The position numbers and the translations under genes were made by a program. Shown piece by piece: positions 36,989 to 49,499 of a stretch of 64,000 nt of DNA. This stretch comes from Bugula neritina. Lineage: Eukaryota > Bryozoa > Gymnolaemata > Cheilostomatida > Bugulidae. The stretch spans positions 25,963,628-26,027,627 of the forward strand of contig OZ037767.1 in NCBI GenBank assembly GCA_964035545.1. The letters run 5' to 3'. The notes under the pieces are model-generated. The model saw only the letters and a program-made list of their open reading frames with translations, ran no database searches and was not told the origin of the DNA. Each line of letters starts with the position of its first letter. The stretch's first letter is position 1.

Positions 36989-39900
36989 ATGAATGGTGGT
37001 TTGATAATCAATCTAATAGTCTTCTTTACATGTTTTAAAGAGCTAAATGCATTTTACCCTAACTTTTTATATAGATGTGGTAAAAATTTTCCTGAAAATT
37101 TGACTGTAGCTGGTTCAAAAGACATTGACTTTACACACGAGTCTATCACAAAACTGGCAATTCAAAGAGTCCTAGAAGATACAGGATCAGGTGAGTCAAG
37201 TCTATTAAAACATAGTAGTATTTGAAGAACTTACACATAGCTACTTAGAAGAATGATATGTTAATTAAAATTATTTGAGGTTATTATTGCCTATTGTTAT
37301 AAGTAAAAAGTTACGTAATAACAAACATGTCAAACTAAGTCATGCTTCATGAAGTAGTAAATTTAAAGATGATTGCTAAAAATACCCTTAGTTAATAACT
37401 AACATTTCTTCAGCTAGTACATAGACTGTGACAAATTTCACTTGACAAAACTATGACACTGTTCTGATAAACTATAATTTGAAAGTGTAGGTACTAATCT
37501 TGTTATTTTGTCAATAAATATAACATTAAGTTAAATAAAACAGTCTAAATTAATTATAATTCAAATACATTTCATTTAATTACAATAGAAGACATACCAA
37601 TGGTAATACTAACAATGGCAATGAGTCACCACCATGTAGGCAGAGTTAAATCAGTAACATGCTAAGATGTAAATATCTATTGTTTGTAAGGCAACGAACC
37701 ATAGGAAATTAATAGATTGGGCCAGGTTTTAACCTGCTCCCTGCATGTGCACTCTGAATCACTAATCATCATTGATTTCCTATCTTCTTGGGCTGAAATG
37801 ATTTTCGGGCAGCATATGCTATTAGGTAATTATCTTAATGAGCAAATCTTTAGGATAACATGCAACAAGATGGAAATGCTACCAGAAAACGTTCAGACAA
37901 GTCTTTTGAAAATAGAGTCAGAGATATTTTGCCTGTAGCTTTCAAGGTCCACACCGGAACAGAATAAACCATTAGCTAGATCTTTATTTAAGATGTTTGC
38001 TACTGTTTTACCACACTGCTGCCGAGCTGCTCTGTATTGTCAGCAGCCCAGCTGCCTTATATCAGTCTCAAAGTTTAAATAATTATCTCTGTTACTAAAA
38101 ACAATGAGCTTAAACGCAGGCCTAGCTGCATCTTGTCAATTTCACTCACTAGACGATCTGATGTAGCGATATCATTCACTCTGGTCACATCACAGGATGT
38201 TCAAACAGGACCAAAATCTTATATCATATTCTGATACTATCAGACAAGGAATCTCAACAACACCTATAGAACAGTTTATCTATGTAATACATCTTTCAGT
38301 TGTAGTCCAAATTCTTTTGGCTTCAGTAGCAATGTGAGTCAAAAAGGCATTGCTGAGGCCATATTAATAGCTATATGTTAGCAAAGAAATGTATTTCCTG
38401 CCATACTAAGATTTTTGTCTTATAGACATGCATAACTCCGTTCCAAAGAATTTTCAGACGAGTAATTTGCCTGGTGGAATAGTTGATTTGATCTTTTCCC
38501 CCAAATTTCTTAGCTTTATAAAGCATTAATAGGTTTTGTATACTATACATGCCCTATGCAAGACATTTATTCTAAAAGAAGTTTACAGTTGATCAAAAAT
38601 TTATTGTAAGGACCAGTTTTAATTTTGACATTTTGACTCAGTATTTACCAATTAACTGTAAGAGATGGTAAACATAATTGTCATGCATACAGATGCACCA
38701 TTAATTACTGCTTAATATTCCTGGTAAAAGTCTTCAGCCATGCATTGCACTTTACGTCAACCACCATAGCTATTAGAGATTGTGAATAATTACACATTTA
38801 TTACACATCAGACTTTACTGACATTGTATACTTTGCAACTATTATATCTTACAAATAAACTTATCAAGGTGTGAGGTAACAGCTAGTCGTAAGATAGTTT
38901 CTTGGGTGTTGGAGTTAATAATTTTCATTGGTTATGAAAGCAACTCTCCTTATATATTATGTTTTAGGAGCTGGTAATGTAACCAATTCTGCTGTAAAAT
39001 ATTATAAAGTTTTGCTTTAGCTTTGTAGAACTTTTTAGACTTATAGCTCAAAACTGCTCCGGTTACTATAAGTGCATGGTTTGTCTAATAAACCTCTCCA
39101 CACTATCATATAATAACATAATAACCCAATAAGTTCCTTTTAGTTAAAAACATTTGCAATGGTATAACTGCTTACAATAATCCTCCAGTTCCAATGATTA
39201 TGCGATGATTAGCTAACGTAGGAAATTCACCTGCATATTTTACAACGTACAGATTTCCTTTCAGTCTGAAATATTTTACTCATTTAGTGGGAACCCTTGA
39301 CTCATAAATATTTAATTGTTCATTATTATTGTAATTAATTGGTAGGTGACTAGTCCACAAGTCTGTATTATTCATGGATGTTCTTATAATTGCTTTGGTT
39401 TGTTATGACACACGAATGTCCTAGAGCCCTTCTTTCAACAACATTGTCTGGAAAACTTTTGTCGTAGCAAAAAATTACTAGAAGTTCAAATTAAAACATT
39501 AAGATAGTAAAACTAATATAAGTATAAATGAAAATAATGGATAAGCTGAATGTCACTATTATAGGATAACATCTAATATAAACATAGCAATGAACTGTAC
39601 AAACATGCCACATGGGTTTCAACAGGCCGTGTTATACTCAAAACCATCTACTTTATAAACCTGGTGCAACTATTCAACACGTTTGACCATTGTTTCTGTT
39701 AACTGGAACAATTAGCTTAGCAGTTTTATTGTGAGTTGGTGGGATTGGCATATCTTTTATGATGCCCAAAGAACAACACTGGACCTCCTTAAAACATTGT
39801 TTTATTGCATTGTTTGAGAGCTTAATAAGCTACTAGCTTATCTACAGTCACCCATTGTTCACCTCAGGTTCAGCCAAAAAGCTAAAACAAAATAAGCTCA

Positions 39901-42900
39901 TGTTGATATCATATATGATTTCATGTTTAGAAAACATTAGTTGAGTTTACTATTTATATGTATAGTAAAACCGAAGTTGTACCTAGAAAATGTATTGTTA
40001 AAAGCTAAAAAACTTGTAATGCTCTTTTCAAAGTGAGCTTTTGGGTTCAGATAATGGGGTTTGTTTTGTGCATTCGCAATGCTCTCTAGTGCAATCATAA
40101 TATTCTCTAGTTTAAGTGGTTCTAGAGAAAGTAATCTCCAACTAGAGATCAATGAATGCATGAGTAAAGATGTTTAACTAACTTCTTAGCTAGCACCTAG
40201 TGGTGAGTGTGTGTGCTTACACGGTGTCAAGTTTACTTCTGCATGACTCAATGCAAATATTTTATTATCATTGATCTGAGATAAAGATATACAATCATAT
40301 TAGGTGAATATAACACAGCTGTATAACTTTGAATACATTTATTGTGTCCCTCTATTGTATTGCTGCTTAAATACCTTTGCAATCATTGTACGAGTGTTTT
40401 TTTATCAGAAAGCAGTCTTTGAAGATTCTATAATTGAGATTAAGTGTCAATTTACTTGTTATTTGGATAGATGACGAACACCTGAAAATATGCTATGATT
40501 CCGACCAAAAGTGTTTTTCCGTCTCAAAATGTGATTGGATTTGTCGGAGGTGCTTCAGTAAAGCTATATAATGATTTGCCATATTTGTCCAATTTCCAAG
40601 TACGGAAATTATACTCCATAATTGCATATACATTAGTCTTAGGCCCAACATTGCACCACCCCAAGAAACACCGCTAACATTCTAACATTTTGTAATCTGA
40701 GTTGCTATTATTGTTTATCACCTCGTGACGGTATGTAGTAAATATTGACCAATTGTGCGTCATTCGATAGTAGATAAATTCCCAGCTGGTGGGTAACTTT
40801 CGTCAGCACTAAAACTGGGAAGTGGAGCTATCCATACATTTTTGGGAAACCTCTTGGCATTAAAAATTAACTCTGAAAAACAACTTACTATAATTTACTC
40901 ACTCAGACTACGGATTTCTTCTGTCTTGGGCTGTTTTTGGAAGAAATTTTGGCTGAGTGTTTTTCTTAAATCCCCCCCTGATTGTTGTAAGACTCGAGCC
41001 TCCAGCCATGTTAGACCAGTCCTTCAGATGCAACTAGAAATACCAGCACTTTTATTCAACAATTGCATTATTTTTTCTATGTTTTTCAATCAGCTTCATT
41101 TAATAGATTTAATGGTGTTAAATTTAGCTAGATTGGTGACGGATATTTTACTGAGCCAAGGCTAGCTTTACCAGTACCATACACTTAAAACTAGAGATAT
41201 CTTGAAATTACTCAAGCTGCCTTTTAAACTTCTTAATGCATTTTAGGATCTAGTGTGCTAAAAAATTTCTGAATTTAAAAAAAGTTGTTAGAAAATTCAA
41301 CTAATATATTATATAACATGCAGCTTTATATGTAAGCTTAATCTATCTGTTACTTCTACCTCTCAGCCTAAATCAAAGCATCACTTAGTTAATAAATTGT
41401 TAGGCTGATATATATATATAGAAATAATTTCCAAGAAATAAACCACAGTGGTAGAATACCTAGGATGGCAATTTCTGGAAGTTTTTGAAGTTTCTGTAGA
41501 CAGGTTTAGAAAATTTGGGCTGATGATCATTTTTTCAACTTCAGAACTACTGAAAGGGGCTTCAATTTTCTCTACCATCTAATCACCAAAAACATTTCTA
41601 AGATAGTTAGAGGTTATTCAACAGTCATGGTGAAACAGTTTGAATAACAGTTTCACTTTTTTATCTCTTACTTACTAAGTAACACGAGACTTATCTTAGC
41701 TAGTAATATTAGCCATTGTTTTCACCATGCTGAGTAAGCAAGTTTATTGCATTAAGTGTGGGGCCACACCACTCATTTTACGCTAGCTCGACGTGCGAGA
41801 AATCTCATTAGAATACACACTAGTGACCTGCCACATACAGTGCGTTTGTTGCGAGCGCAAAAAATTATTCGCTAATGATGTTAGCGTTAAACTTTACTGC
41901 CCGCCTACAAACTTTTGTTTTTAAAGTGATTCGGATATTAGAAATTTAGCAGAAATGCAAACCATATAAAACCGTTTTAATTCAGCTTGCTAGAAGTTAA
42001 ATCGTAAATTAAAATTAAATATTACATGGTAATAAGCCAATTAGATCAAACACGCACGAGGGTGTCGCACTTCTCGCTCAGCATGTTAGACGCTTAAAAA
42101 TCCACACGCAACGTTCAATTTTTGAGCTAAATGAGGTTTCTCGAACGTCAAGCTCTTGTAAAACTCGTGGTGTGGCCGCAAACTAACTGGTTCTAACTCT
42201 TTGCCAGTTGGACTCTAAAAATAGCTCTTATAGCCATTGAAATTCTAAAAAAAAAACAATTTGAATGATGACTGTTAACATTAAAGTGTGAGTCTTTTAA
42301 CGAATAGCTTTACTGCATGTATATGTTGAAGTTCTTACAAAAAGTTACATTCAACTAATATATACCACACAGTCTGAACAGTGTAACTTAAGATAATAAA
42401 TACTATGGTGATTAAACTTGTTTATTTTACAGGTGAAAAACAAAATTATTGCTTTACTACAGTTTTCACCCTGCAGTCTATATATTATGTACTGTAATCA
42501 GTATTGTTTTTCTTGTAGGTGACAAAAACAAAGATCTGTCTGTAACCAAAGCTATCCAGGCCATTATAGAAAGCTCTAATGAGTTAGACAGAATAGGTCA
42601 CGACAAGGCAGCTAACCACTTCAACGCTGAGCAGCTTGCTGAAGGTATTGTGTTTTACTATTCCTGACTAGTAACAGCTAATCCATTTTACCTAGCAACA
42701 ACACTTTCAGAAAACACATGAAACTATAACCTTTATTTAAAAATCGTGCTAAAAATTTTTGATGGAAAATAAAAATATGATTATTTAGTAACTTGGTACC
42801 AGATATGCTGGGTATGGTGTAGCTCAAAAATTTTACTAGCCATATAAATGACCTATTTTAGATTAGATTATTTCTGTTATCAGGTAATGCTAAGCTGATT

Positions 42901-45900
42901 GCATGGCGGAGGCAGATAGTGGAATTAAGCAAGCTACCAGAATCGTCTGCACATAAACATTATCTAATACGCCATCTGATTGGTCAATGCTTGCATCTAA
43001 TACAAGACTTTTACAGCAATACTGACTGGATTCTAGAGGTTACGGATAAAGAGTACTATGAAGATTTAGGTAGTTAAAGACTATAATAATCTTACTAGTC
43101 TATTTACAGCATCAGTATTGTAATATTATTAAGTTCTGAGCAAATTTCTTTTCTTTCTGCTTTATGTTAACTATACTTGTTTTGAATTTAAATTAATGAC
43201 AATTTTTTTTTTTTTGTATCAGAAACAATTTACCATTTAATTCATACAGGTTGTTTTGCTTTTGTCAAATTGTTGTGAATAAACAACGTTGGTAAATTTT
43301 CTTCCGAAGTTAGAAAATGCACAAACTTACAGAGCTATTAGTTACCTACGATATGCAACTTTTACACTCTATTTTTCTATACAGAACACATGGGTCTACT
43401 ATTTAAAAAATCACTATGGAATTTTTAATATTGGAGACATTTCCTGTACATAACTGAAACTACCAGTTTTCGAGCTAAAACTTTGTATGACATTACATCA
43501 CAACGTAATGTTATCAATATAGGAAAATTCTACCCCTTTATGTTACTTTCAGGTATTGAGAATAGAACTATTACATCTGTGCCATCCCTTAACAGACCAA
43601 CATGTTTTAATGTGACTTGCACCATTCCAGGGTATGTTAACAATCTTGAACTACTGCCTTTGCAATTGCATTTAACAATTATGTATAGTTAAAAAAGCTC
43701 ATTTGGTAAACTGAAATATAGGTGAAACACAAGTATACAAGTTACTGTTGTTATTAAGTTCAACTTACTACCTGATAGAACCTATAATAACAACTTTGCT
43801 ACTGGCAGACGAAAAATGAAAATATAATATGCCAAGTTTAAAAGTTTATAAACATTATCATTTATGTTATAAAAATCATAGCTGTTTCACTAATACTTTT
43901 AGCAATAATTTGAGATATTAACTACATTTAACAAATTGCTAAAGTGATAACCACAAAGACATATAAATTTATATTTGCAGAGGTTGTGATGGCAACATTG
44001 TACATCCCCCTACTAAGCTAACGAGTGGATACAGACCTGGTCAAGATATACAACCCCCTGGTAAGTAATGTTACTCCACCACTGCCCACTAGCTTATTAT
44101 CATATCTTTCAAATTGAATTCTATTAATACTCAACATTGTAAGTCACATTTTTAAATTTTAAACTATAGTAAGAAGAATCTTTTAAAAACTTTGTTCAAA
44201 TACATAACAGAGCTACTCTGCTGCTCAGGTTTTTGTATCCCAATTGTACATATTCGACTTTAGCCGTCGACACAAACGCTAGGATTGTGAAAGGGAAGTG
44301 TAATCACGGAGGAATACTAGATGAATCTCAGCAGGAGTTAATGGGCGGAGTCAACAGCGAGTCATACAACTACTTCCTGTCACCTAAGCCTAAGTTCCAC
44401 AACAGATCATCACAGGCGGCTATTAAAGCCTCTCAACAGTTTCTCTTTTCTGGTAAGCAGTCTGTACTTGGTGGACCTAATACTAATACTTAGCATTAGC
44501 TCAATTACATTGTAGCTGTCTAAAGCATTTGAAAGTTTGGTTAATTAGTTCAAATTTTTATCCTTGCCGTTTACTTTCTCAATGATTTTTTCTACTGCTT
44601 TAGACCTGGGTTTAGCTCCAAATCACCTATCCAGTGTAGATCTTTCTGCTATCCTTGGAGTCAGGGCACCTAGCCATGTGTCCTTTATCCAAACAGATAC
44701 ATTACAGGAGGCTATTAGCAGCTCTACTGACTCTCATCTTAGACTTGGTTCCTGGGATGTTTACCATTTACACAGCAATATGGGTGACAATGGTGAGTCA
44801 TGCACAATATAAAGTTATAAGTTTTCTACCTTCAAAAGCAATTCACATTCAAAAAACAATATGAAGCTTTTACAGTCTTCAACTTGGGAGGCTTAATTAT
44901 TTTTTTCTCAGCACTAAAAAAATAACATACATGCATATTATAAGTAGGTTAATACTTCTGTAGAAAGAATGACTATGTATGATAGTTATTTTATTTGACG
45001 TAAGTGAGAGTAGAGCTATTGTATATAATAGTATTTCAATATATTATAGTATTGTTATTCTTCAGCTCTGGTAGAGTAACACGGCAGTACCATTTAATAC
45101 TGAAGCGCAGTTTGTAATCTAAACATTGTGTTGTAGTTGGTAGTTATGAGGAAGTTTCCAGGAGTATGAAAAAGGAAGAAGACATGGCTTTGTCATTAGA
45201 TACTCTTCTCAAAGCTGCCAGCAAGATTCCGGATGGTTCCCACCTGGTAATAGTCACCAGTAAGTTTTAACAAAGCAATTTACATTGCAAGATACTTCAG
45301 CAGAACATGTTACAAGCATCTTACATTCTATGCATGCTGTGATATACATCCAGTCAGCTTTAAAATAACAGAAAAGTCTACATAAATTTTTTAATGTTAT
45401 TTGAATTTACTTATTAGTCTCAGCACTAACTATTTTAGTAGACAACAATAAAATAATGTTGTTCTAGCATTTTATTTCAGCAAATTATCTTCAGTTGAAG
45501 CTCCAAACATTCAACATGGTAGTTTTGATCACTGTTTGTAGCTCTGATACTTTCTCAATTGTCTTGTCTGACCCTGCAGTCCTATTTATTTGTTTGACAT
45601 GTTTTTAGAGTCAGAAGGCAGCGCCTTCATGTCTGCTGACGAAGAGTATATTTTGGGTCAAGTGCTGGTGGAACGAGATATCAAGGTGTTGGGAATTCTT
45701 TGGCAGACCGAGGGAGCAGGTTTGTGTGGCTTTACATGCACATATTCTACACGCACACACACACATACACGCACGCACATACACACACTCGTGTGTGCAA
45801 AAGTACACACACATACAGTAGTTGGCAAAGTCTTGTATCAAATTTATCATGCAATTTAAAAAAGCCATCCATTCTCAAATACTATAGCAATGCAAATATT

Positions 45901-48672
45901 TCAAATGTTGCAAGAAGTTTGATAAGTATATTATAGTTTTTGTAGGTCATCTATAGTTGCACTATTTATTTCTAATTCACGTAAACTTGTAAAATATACA
46001 AGTCATAAAATTCACAAATAATAATGATAAATGTCGCTGTTACAGACCTCAACGTAGATTCCAGTATGGAAAATCTGCACAGAGTAACAAAGGGAGAATT
46101 GTTTCACATCTCTCAGCCGGCTGAGCTCTTCAACATACTGCAAGTGTACAAGCCTCAGCACCACTCAACAACATATGGAATAACTGCTGGCTCAGGTAAC
46201 GCCCTTAGTTTTGCCTCAAAGCTTTGGGCTCAATTTTTATTTTAAATTGTTTTATAACTACCTTTGAGCTCTCAAATATATTATAATAAAAGCTAAGAGC
46301 TTGTTTGTAAATATGACAGCTAGAAATCTTGTTACCAATCAAGTATCAATCACAACTAATGCTTCTTAATTTGATATTATTGGGTATAAATTAATATTTT
46401 ATACATATACAGCGTATTTATTTACAATCATTATTTCTAAGATTTATCGTATTTATTTGTAGCAAATGTGCTGGTGCCTCCACTGCAGACAATGCATGTT
46501 GTTATGAAATGCAAGAATAATTCGGCCCAAATATCAATTAAAATGGAAAGCTCTGAAATGTTGGCTAGACATGTCTACTCCTCAAACCACACCTCTATTG
46601 ATAGTATAAGCTCTCAGTCTACTACTAGTCAATTGATACGAGTGGAAAGTACGGGGCCCTATAATGACTGCATACTGAGCACATGGAGCTCACAGGCTAT
46701 AGCTACCCTTCGCCCTGTCAGCAGAGGAGTTAATTACCAGATATACACTAGAAATATTAAAGGTGAATATATTATTAGCCTACATTTTCATCTGGAGTGC
46801 CATTGAGGAGCTAATACTTTGTGTTATAATATTATTATAATGTTGCCTTTATTATACAATAAATTCTTAGCATTCAAAAACTTATGTTTGTAACTAATAA
46901 TTGGCTGCAATCTGTATTTTTAGCTGCTTTCTTTGACTTTATATTATAATATTTGAGGACAAGTCACATTACTACTCGTACTAATTTTTGTTAGGTGCAA
47001 GTTGTAGTTTTAGCTATATGATTTCATAATTTATAGCATGGAATCCTGACATGTTCTAAAAAAGTTTGTGTTTGTTCAAAGATGGAAACTCGAAACTGAT
47101 GGCAGCTGAGATAAACCCTGACGTTGCTGCCGCTGTTCAGCCCCACAGCTTAGTGTCCTCCACAACCAATACTTCCTTCTCAAAGTGTTTACATGACTAC
47201 GCCTTTGTGACCGATGGAGATTTATCTATATCTTACCAGGTAAGAATATGATTGATCTAATACGTGTGCACTAAAAACCAAAAAAGGCTTAGTAAGCAGC
47301 CGACTGTTTTACCTGCAATATAGAGGCACTGCTCTACACTAAATCTCTATTGGCGACTTCAAGATTTCATGCTGAGATTAGCATAGAATCTTGCTATGTT
47401 TTGAACTTACAAATTATTTGTAGATGTGCCCATGGATAAAATCAAATGAAATTATTACTCTTTCAAAAAGATCTTTCATATGGTTTGCTATTGCTCATGG
47501 TTAAATTAAATTACATGAATTCTGTTTTAGTATAACTCTGTTGATTTTCTCCTGAAGTACAAGGACGACAGCGTTATATTGAAAGAGTACTTTATTGAAG
47601 TCGGACCAGAGATCATTGCAACTAAAGTGCTACCAATAAACAGTACATCTATAGACATCATTGTAAAGAAAACCATGGACATCACTGGTCTTACTTTCAG
47701 TATATTAGAGGGAACAGACTATTCAACGGGTATCACATCTTCTCAATATAATAGAGGCTCAGCAGATGAATATTTTATAATCACGCTGCAATCTAACCAG
47801 TTCTCATACATCAACAGGTAAGGGTTGTAAACCTGTGAGCCAGAGTGAGTAATAATGATATTAGATCGACTCTAATTGTCTTTATTTACAGTATCACTAC
47901 AATTGAGTGCGAAATTATTTATGTGGAAACAATAACTCATAAATACCAATTACAAACCTAATTCACAATTATACTGCACAGTATGCATGTAGACTGCAGC
48001 TTGCAGAGAAATGTATGAAGACACTTTTACAACATCATATAAGTAATTGTGAGTCTTGGTTTACATTCTTAACATATTTTATATAAATACCAAACTTCTT
48101 TCTAATAAATATTGTTAATACTTGCTACTGTATTGTGTATTATGCTATTAATAATTATCAATATATATTTTTATTTTAGCCCAATAACTTTTCTTTTGAC
48201 TGGTAAAAGTAAGGATGGAAAAGACATTTATACTACACATACATTCCGTACTATATCAACAAGTCTACCACACCTGCCTACTGTAACAACAAATGGGCCA
48301 AAACAGTTCAGTACAACAGCTAAAAACACATCAATGAGTGACAAAATAACAGAGACATCTACAGTAAAAGAGAAAACAACTTCTCACATAATCTTGACTG
48401 ACCCAAGCAGCAGTACTATAGAAGGCTCTTCCGATACAGCACCAACTTCAAAAGCAAACAATTGGTCCGAGAAGCAAGTGAAGACAGTTTTGCTAGTCGT
48501 ACTCTTCATAGTAGTAGGTTCACTAGTACTCATAGTCTTGACAGTCACAGTGATGCTACTCTACAGGTATTACTGTAAAACCAAAGAGACTGAGGAAGAT
48601 AGTAACTCAGTACTTAGCTACAGATCCTTACCTATCATATATGAGAAGCGAGAGCCTGTAACACACTTGTGA
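36989..48672 (+). CDS. VWA7-like single-pass membrane protein, 14 exons, 907 aa
   Basis: Exons are 36989-37190, 42519-42644, 42884-43069, 43553-43631, 43981-44060, 44213-44452, 44604-44792, 45137-45259, 45609-45719, 46046-46195, 46463-46762, 47082-47239, 47531-47817 and 48180-48672. A signal peptide (NLIVFFTCFKELNA) leads into a region like that of VWA7 and fungal HET-C proteins: DFTHESITKLAIQ, HFNAEQLAEGN, HLIGQCLHLIQDFYSNTDW. KGKCNHGGILDE and GGVNSES match the VWA7 segment before its VWA domain. The VWA-like region (exons 6-10) shows VSFIQTDTLQEAI and HLVIVTKSEGSAF where metal-binding VWA domains have DxTGS and a distal Asp, so the MIDAS seems lost. A beta-rich region, a Thr/Ser-rich stalk, a transmembrane helix (about residues 844-872) and a 35-residue tail ending VTHL follow. 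The role of VWA7 is not established. The exon 6 acceptor (44213) was chosen by phase and is the least certain junction. Confidence 0.8.
37191..42518. other. First intron of the VWA7-like gene, 5.3 kb
   Basis: This is the longest intron in the gene. It contains the TIR element at 41762-42177. Apart from that I see AT-rich sequence with short open frames near 37717, 40495, 40842 and 41381 (minus) that show no domain, no splice partners and no codon bias. The first two thirds hold several moderately GC-richer islands that may be old transposon remains, but none could be named. Confidence 0.55.
41762..42177. mobile_element. MITE-like element with 48 bp terminal inverted repeats
   Basis: The left end (41762-41809) starts GGCCACACCAC and ends CGAGAAATCTCATT. 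The reverse complement of the right end (42130-42177) starts GGCCACACCAC and ends CGAGAAACCTCATT. Roughly 40 of 48 positions match. The inside is much more GC-rich than the intron around it and has no open frame for a transposase. TAA occurs a few bases outside both ends, which would fit a three-base target duplication of the PIF/Harbinger type, but that assignment is only a suggestion. Confidence 0.8.
45750..45818. repeat. (CA)n-type microsatellite in VWA7-like intron 9
   Basis: An imperfect CA/CG/TA dinucleotide tract (ACGCACACACACACATACACGC pattern, with a GTGTGTGC interruption) lies just after the donor at 45720. Confidence 0.95.
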
Positions 48673-49499
48673 TTCTATTGATTCACAGTCTATGGAAGAT
48701 GATTTAAAGCATAGGCATCGGTGCTTTTTCTACCCGCTTCAACGGCCACTCACAGATTACGCAATAGTCTTGCTGAGAAATGGTAAACATACTTTCAAGA
48801 CCCAAATGAACGATGTTAAGTTGTTTTGACTGACAGTATGGTACGATGCATAAATGTTTTCACAGATTTAATTTATTTGAAATGTTATTTATTGTTTCAT
48901 TTTGCATGTATGTAAATTTATTGCTGCCTTTATGAATGCATTGAGGTGAATTTTTTTTATCAGCATTATATTGGTAAAACATATTGTATATATGAGTAGG
49001 CATTTTCTGTACATAATATTCGAGTTTCATGAAATGAACTGTGATAATAGATTAGATAATATATTTTGCAACAATAGTAAGACTTGTATCTCCATACTGA
49101 TAAGGGACTGAATATTACAAGAACAGCTGTATAATGTCAGACATAGGATATATTTTCAGAAAGTTGAACTATACTGCGGCAGCTGAACTGTATTACTATA
49201 ATACCTTTGTTATATACACAATACTATTTACATGAATCTTTCTATTAGCAAAGATTAGAAAACTAAAGCAATGTACGATGATGAGAAGTACAACAGAATT
49301 TCAGTTTGTTAAGAATAGAAACTTTGTAAACTTATAGTCTACAAGAATACTAAACAACATAACAAAATTAGCAACCACTATAGTTGGAATACAAGAGCCA
49401 ACGTCAGCGTGTATAAAAGAAATTATATTCAGTCACGTAAATTGTATTGCAATGAGATGACAAGTCAAAAATGTACTGCATCAGAGTTGAGATTAGGGG
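48673..49499. other. Convergent 3' region between the VWA7-like gene and PAXBP1
   Basis: About 0.83 kb of AT-rich sequence separates the stop codons of two genes facing each other and should hold both 3' UTRs. I found no well-placed AATAAA for the plus-strand gene. On the minus strand, AATAAA-type strings occur near 48876 and 48889, far from the stop. Confidence 0.5.

Noticed and set aside
37717-37938. Open frame of 73 codons in the first VWA7-like intron
   Set aside because: It shows no similarity I can recognise and no splice sites in phase with its neighbours. It may be an old repeat fragment.
39937-40161. Minus-strand open frame of 74 codons
   Set aside because: No domain, signal peptide or polyadenylation context was seen; it is consistent with chance in intron sequence.
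40842-41165. Open frame of 107 codons in the first VWA7-like intron
   Set aside because: The composition is mixed, there is no recognisable domain, and it does not fit the exon phases on either side.
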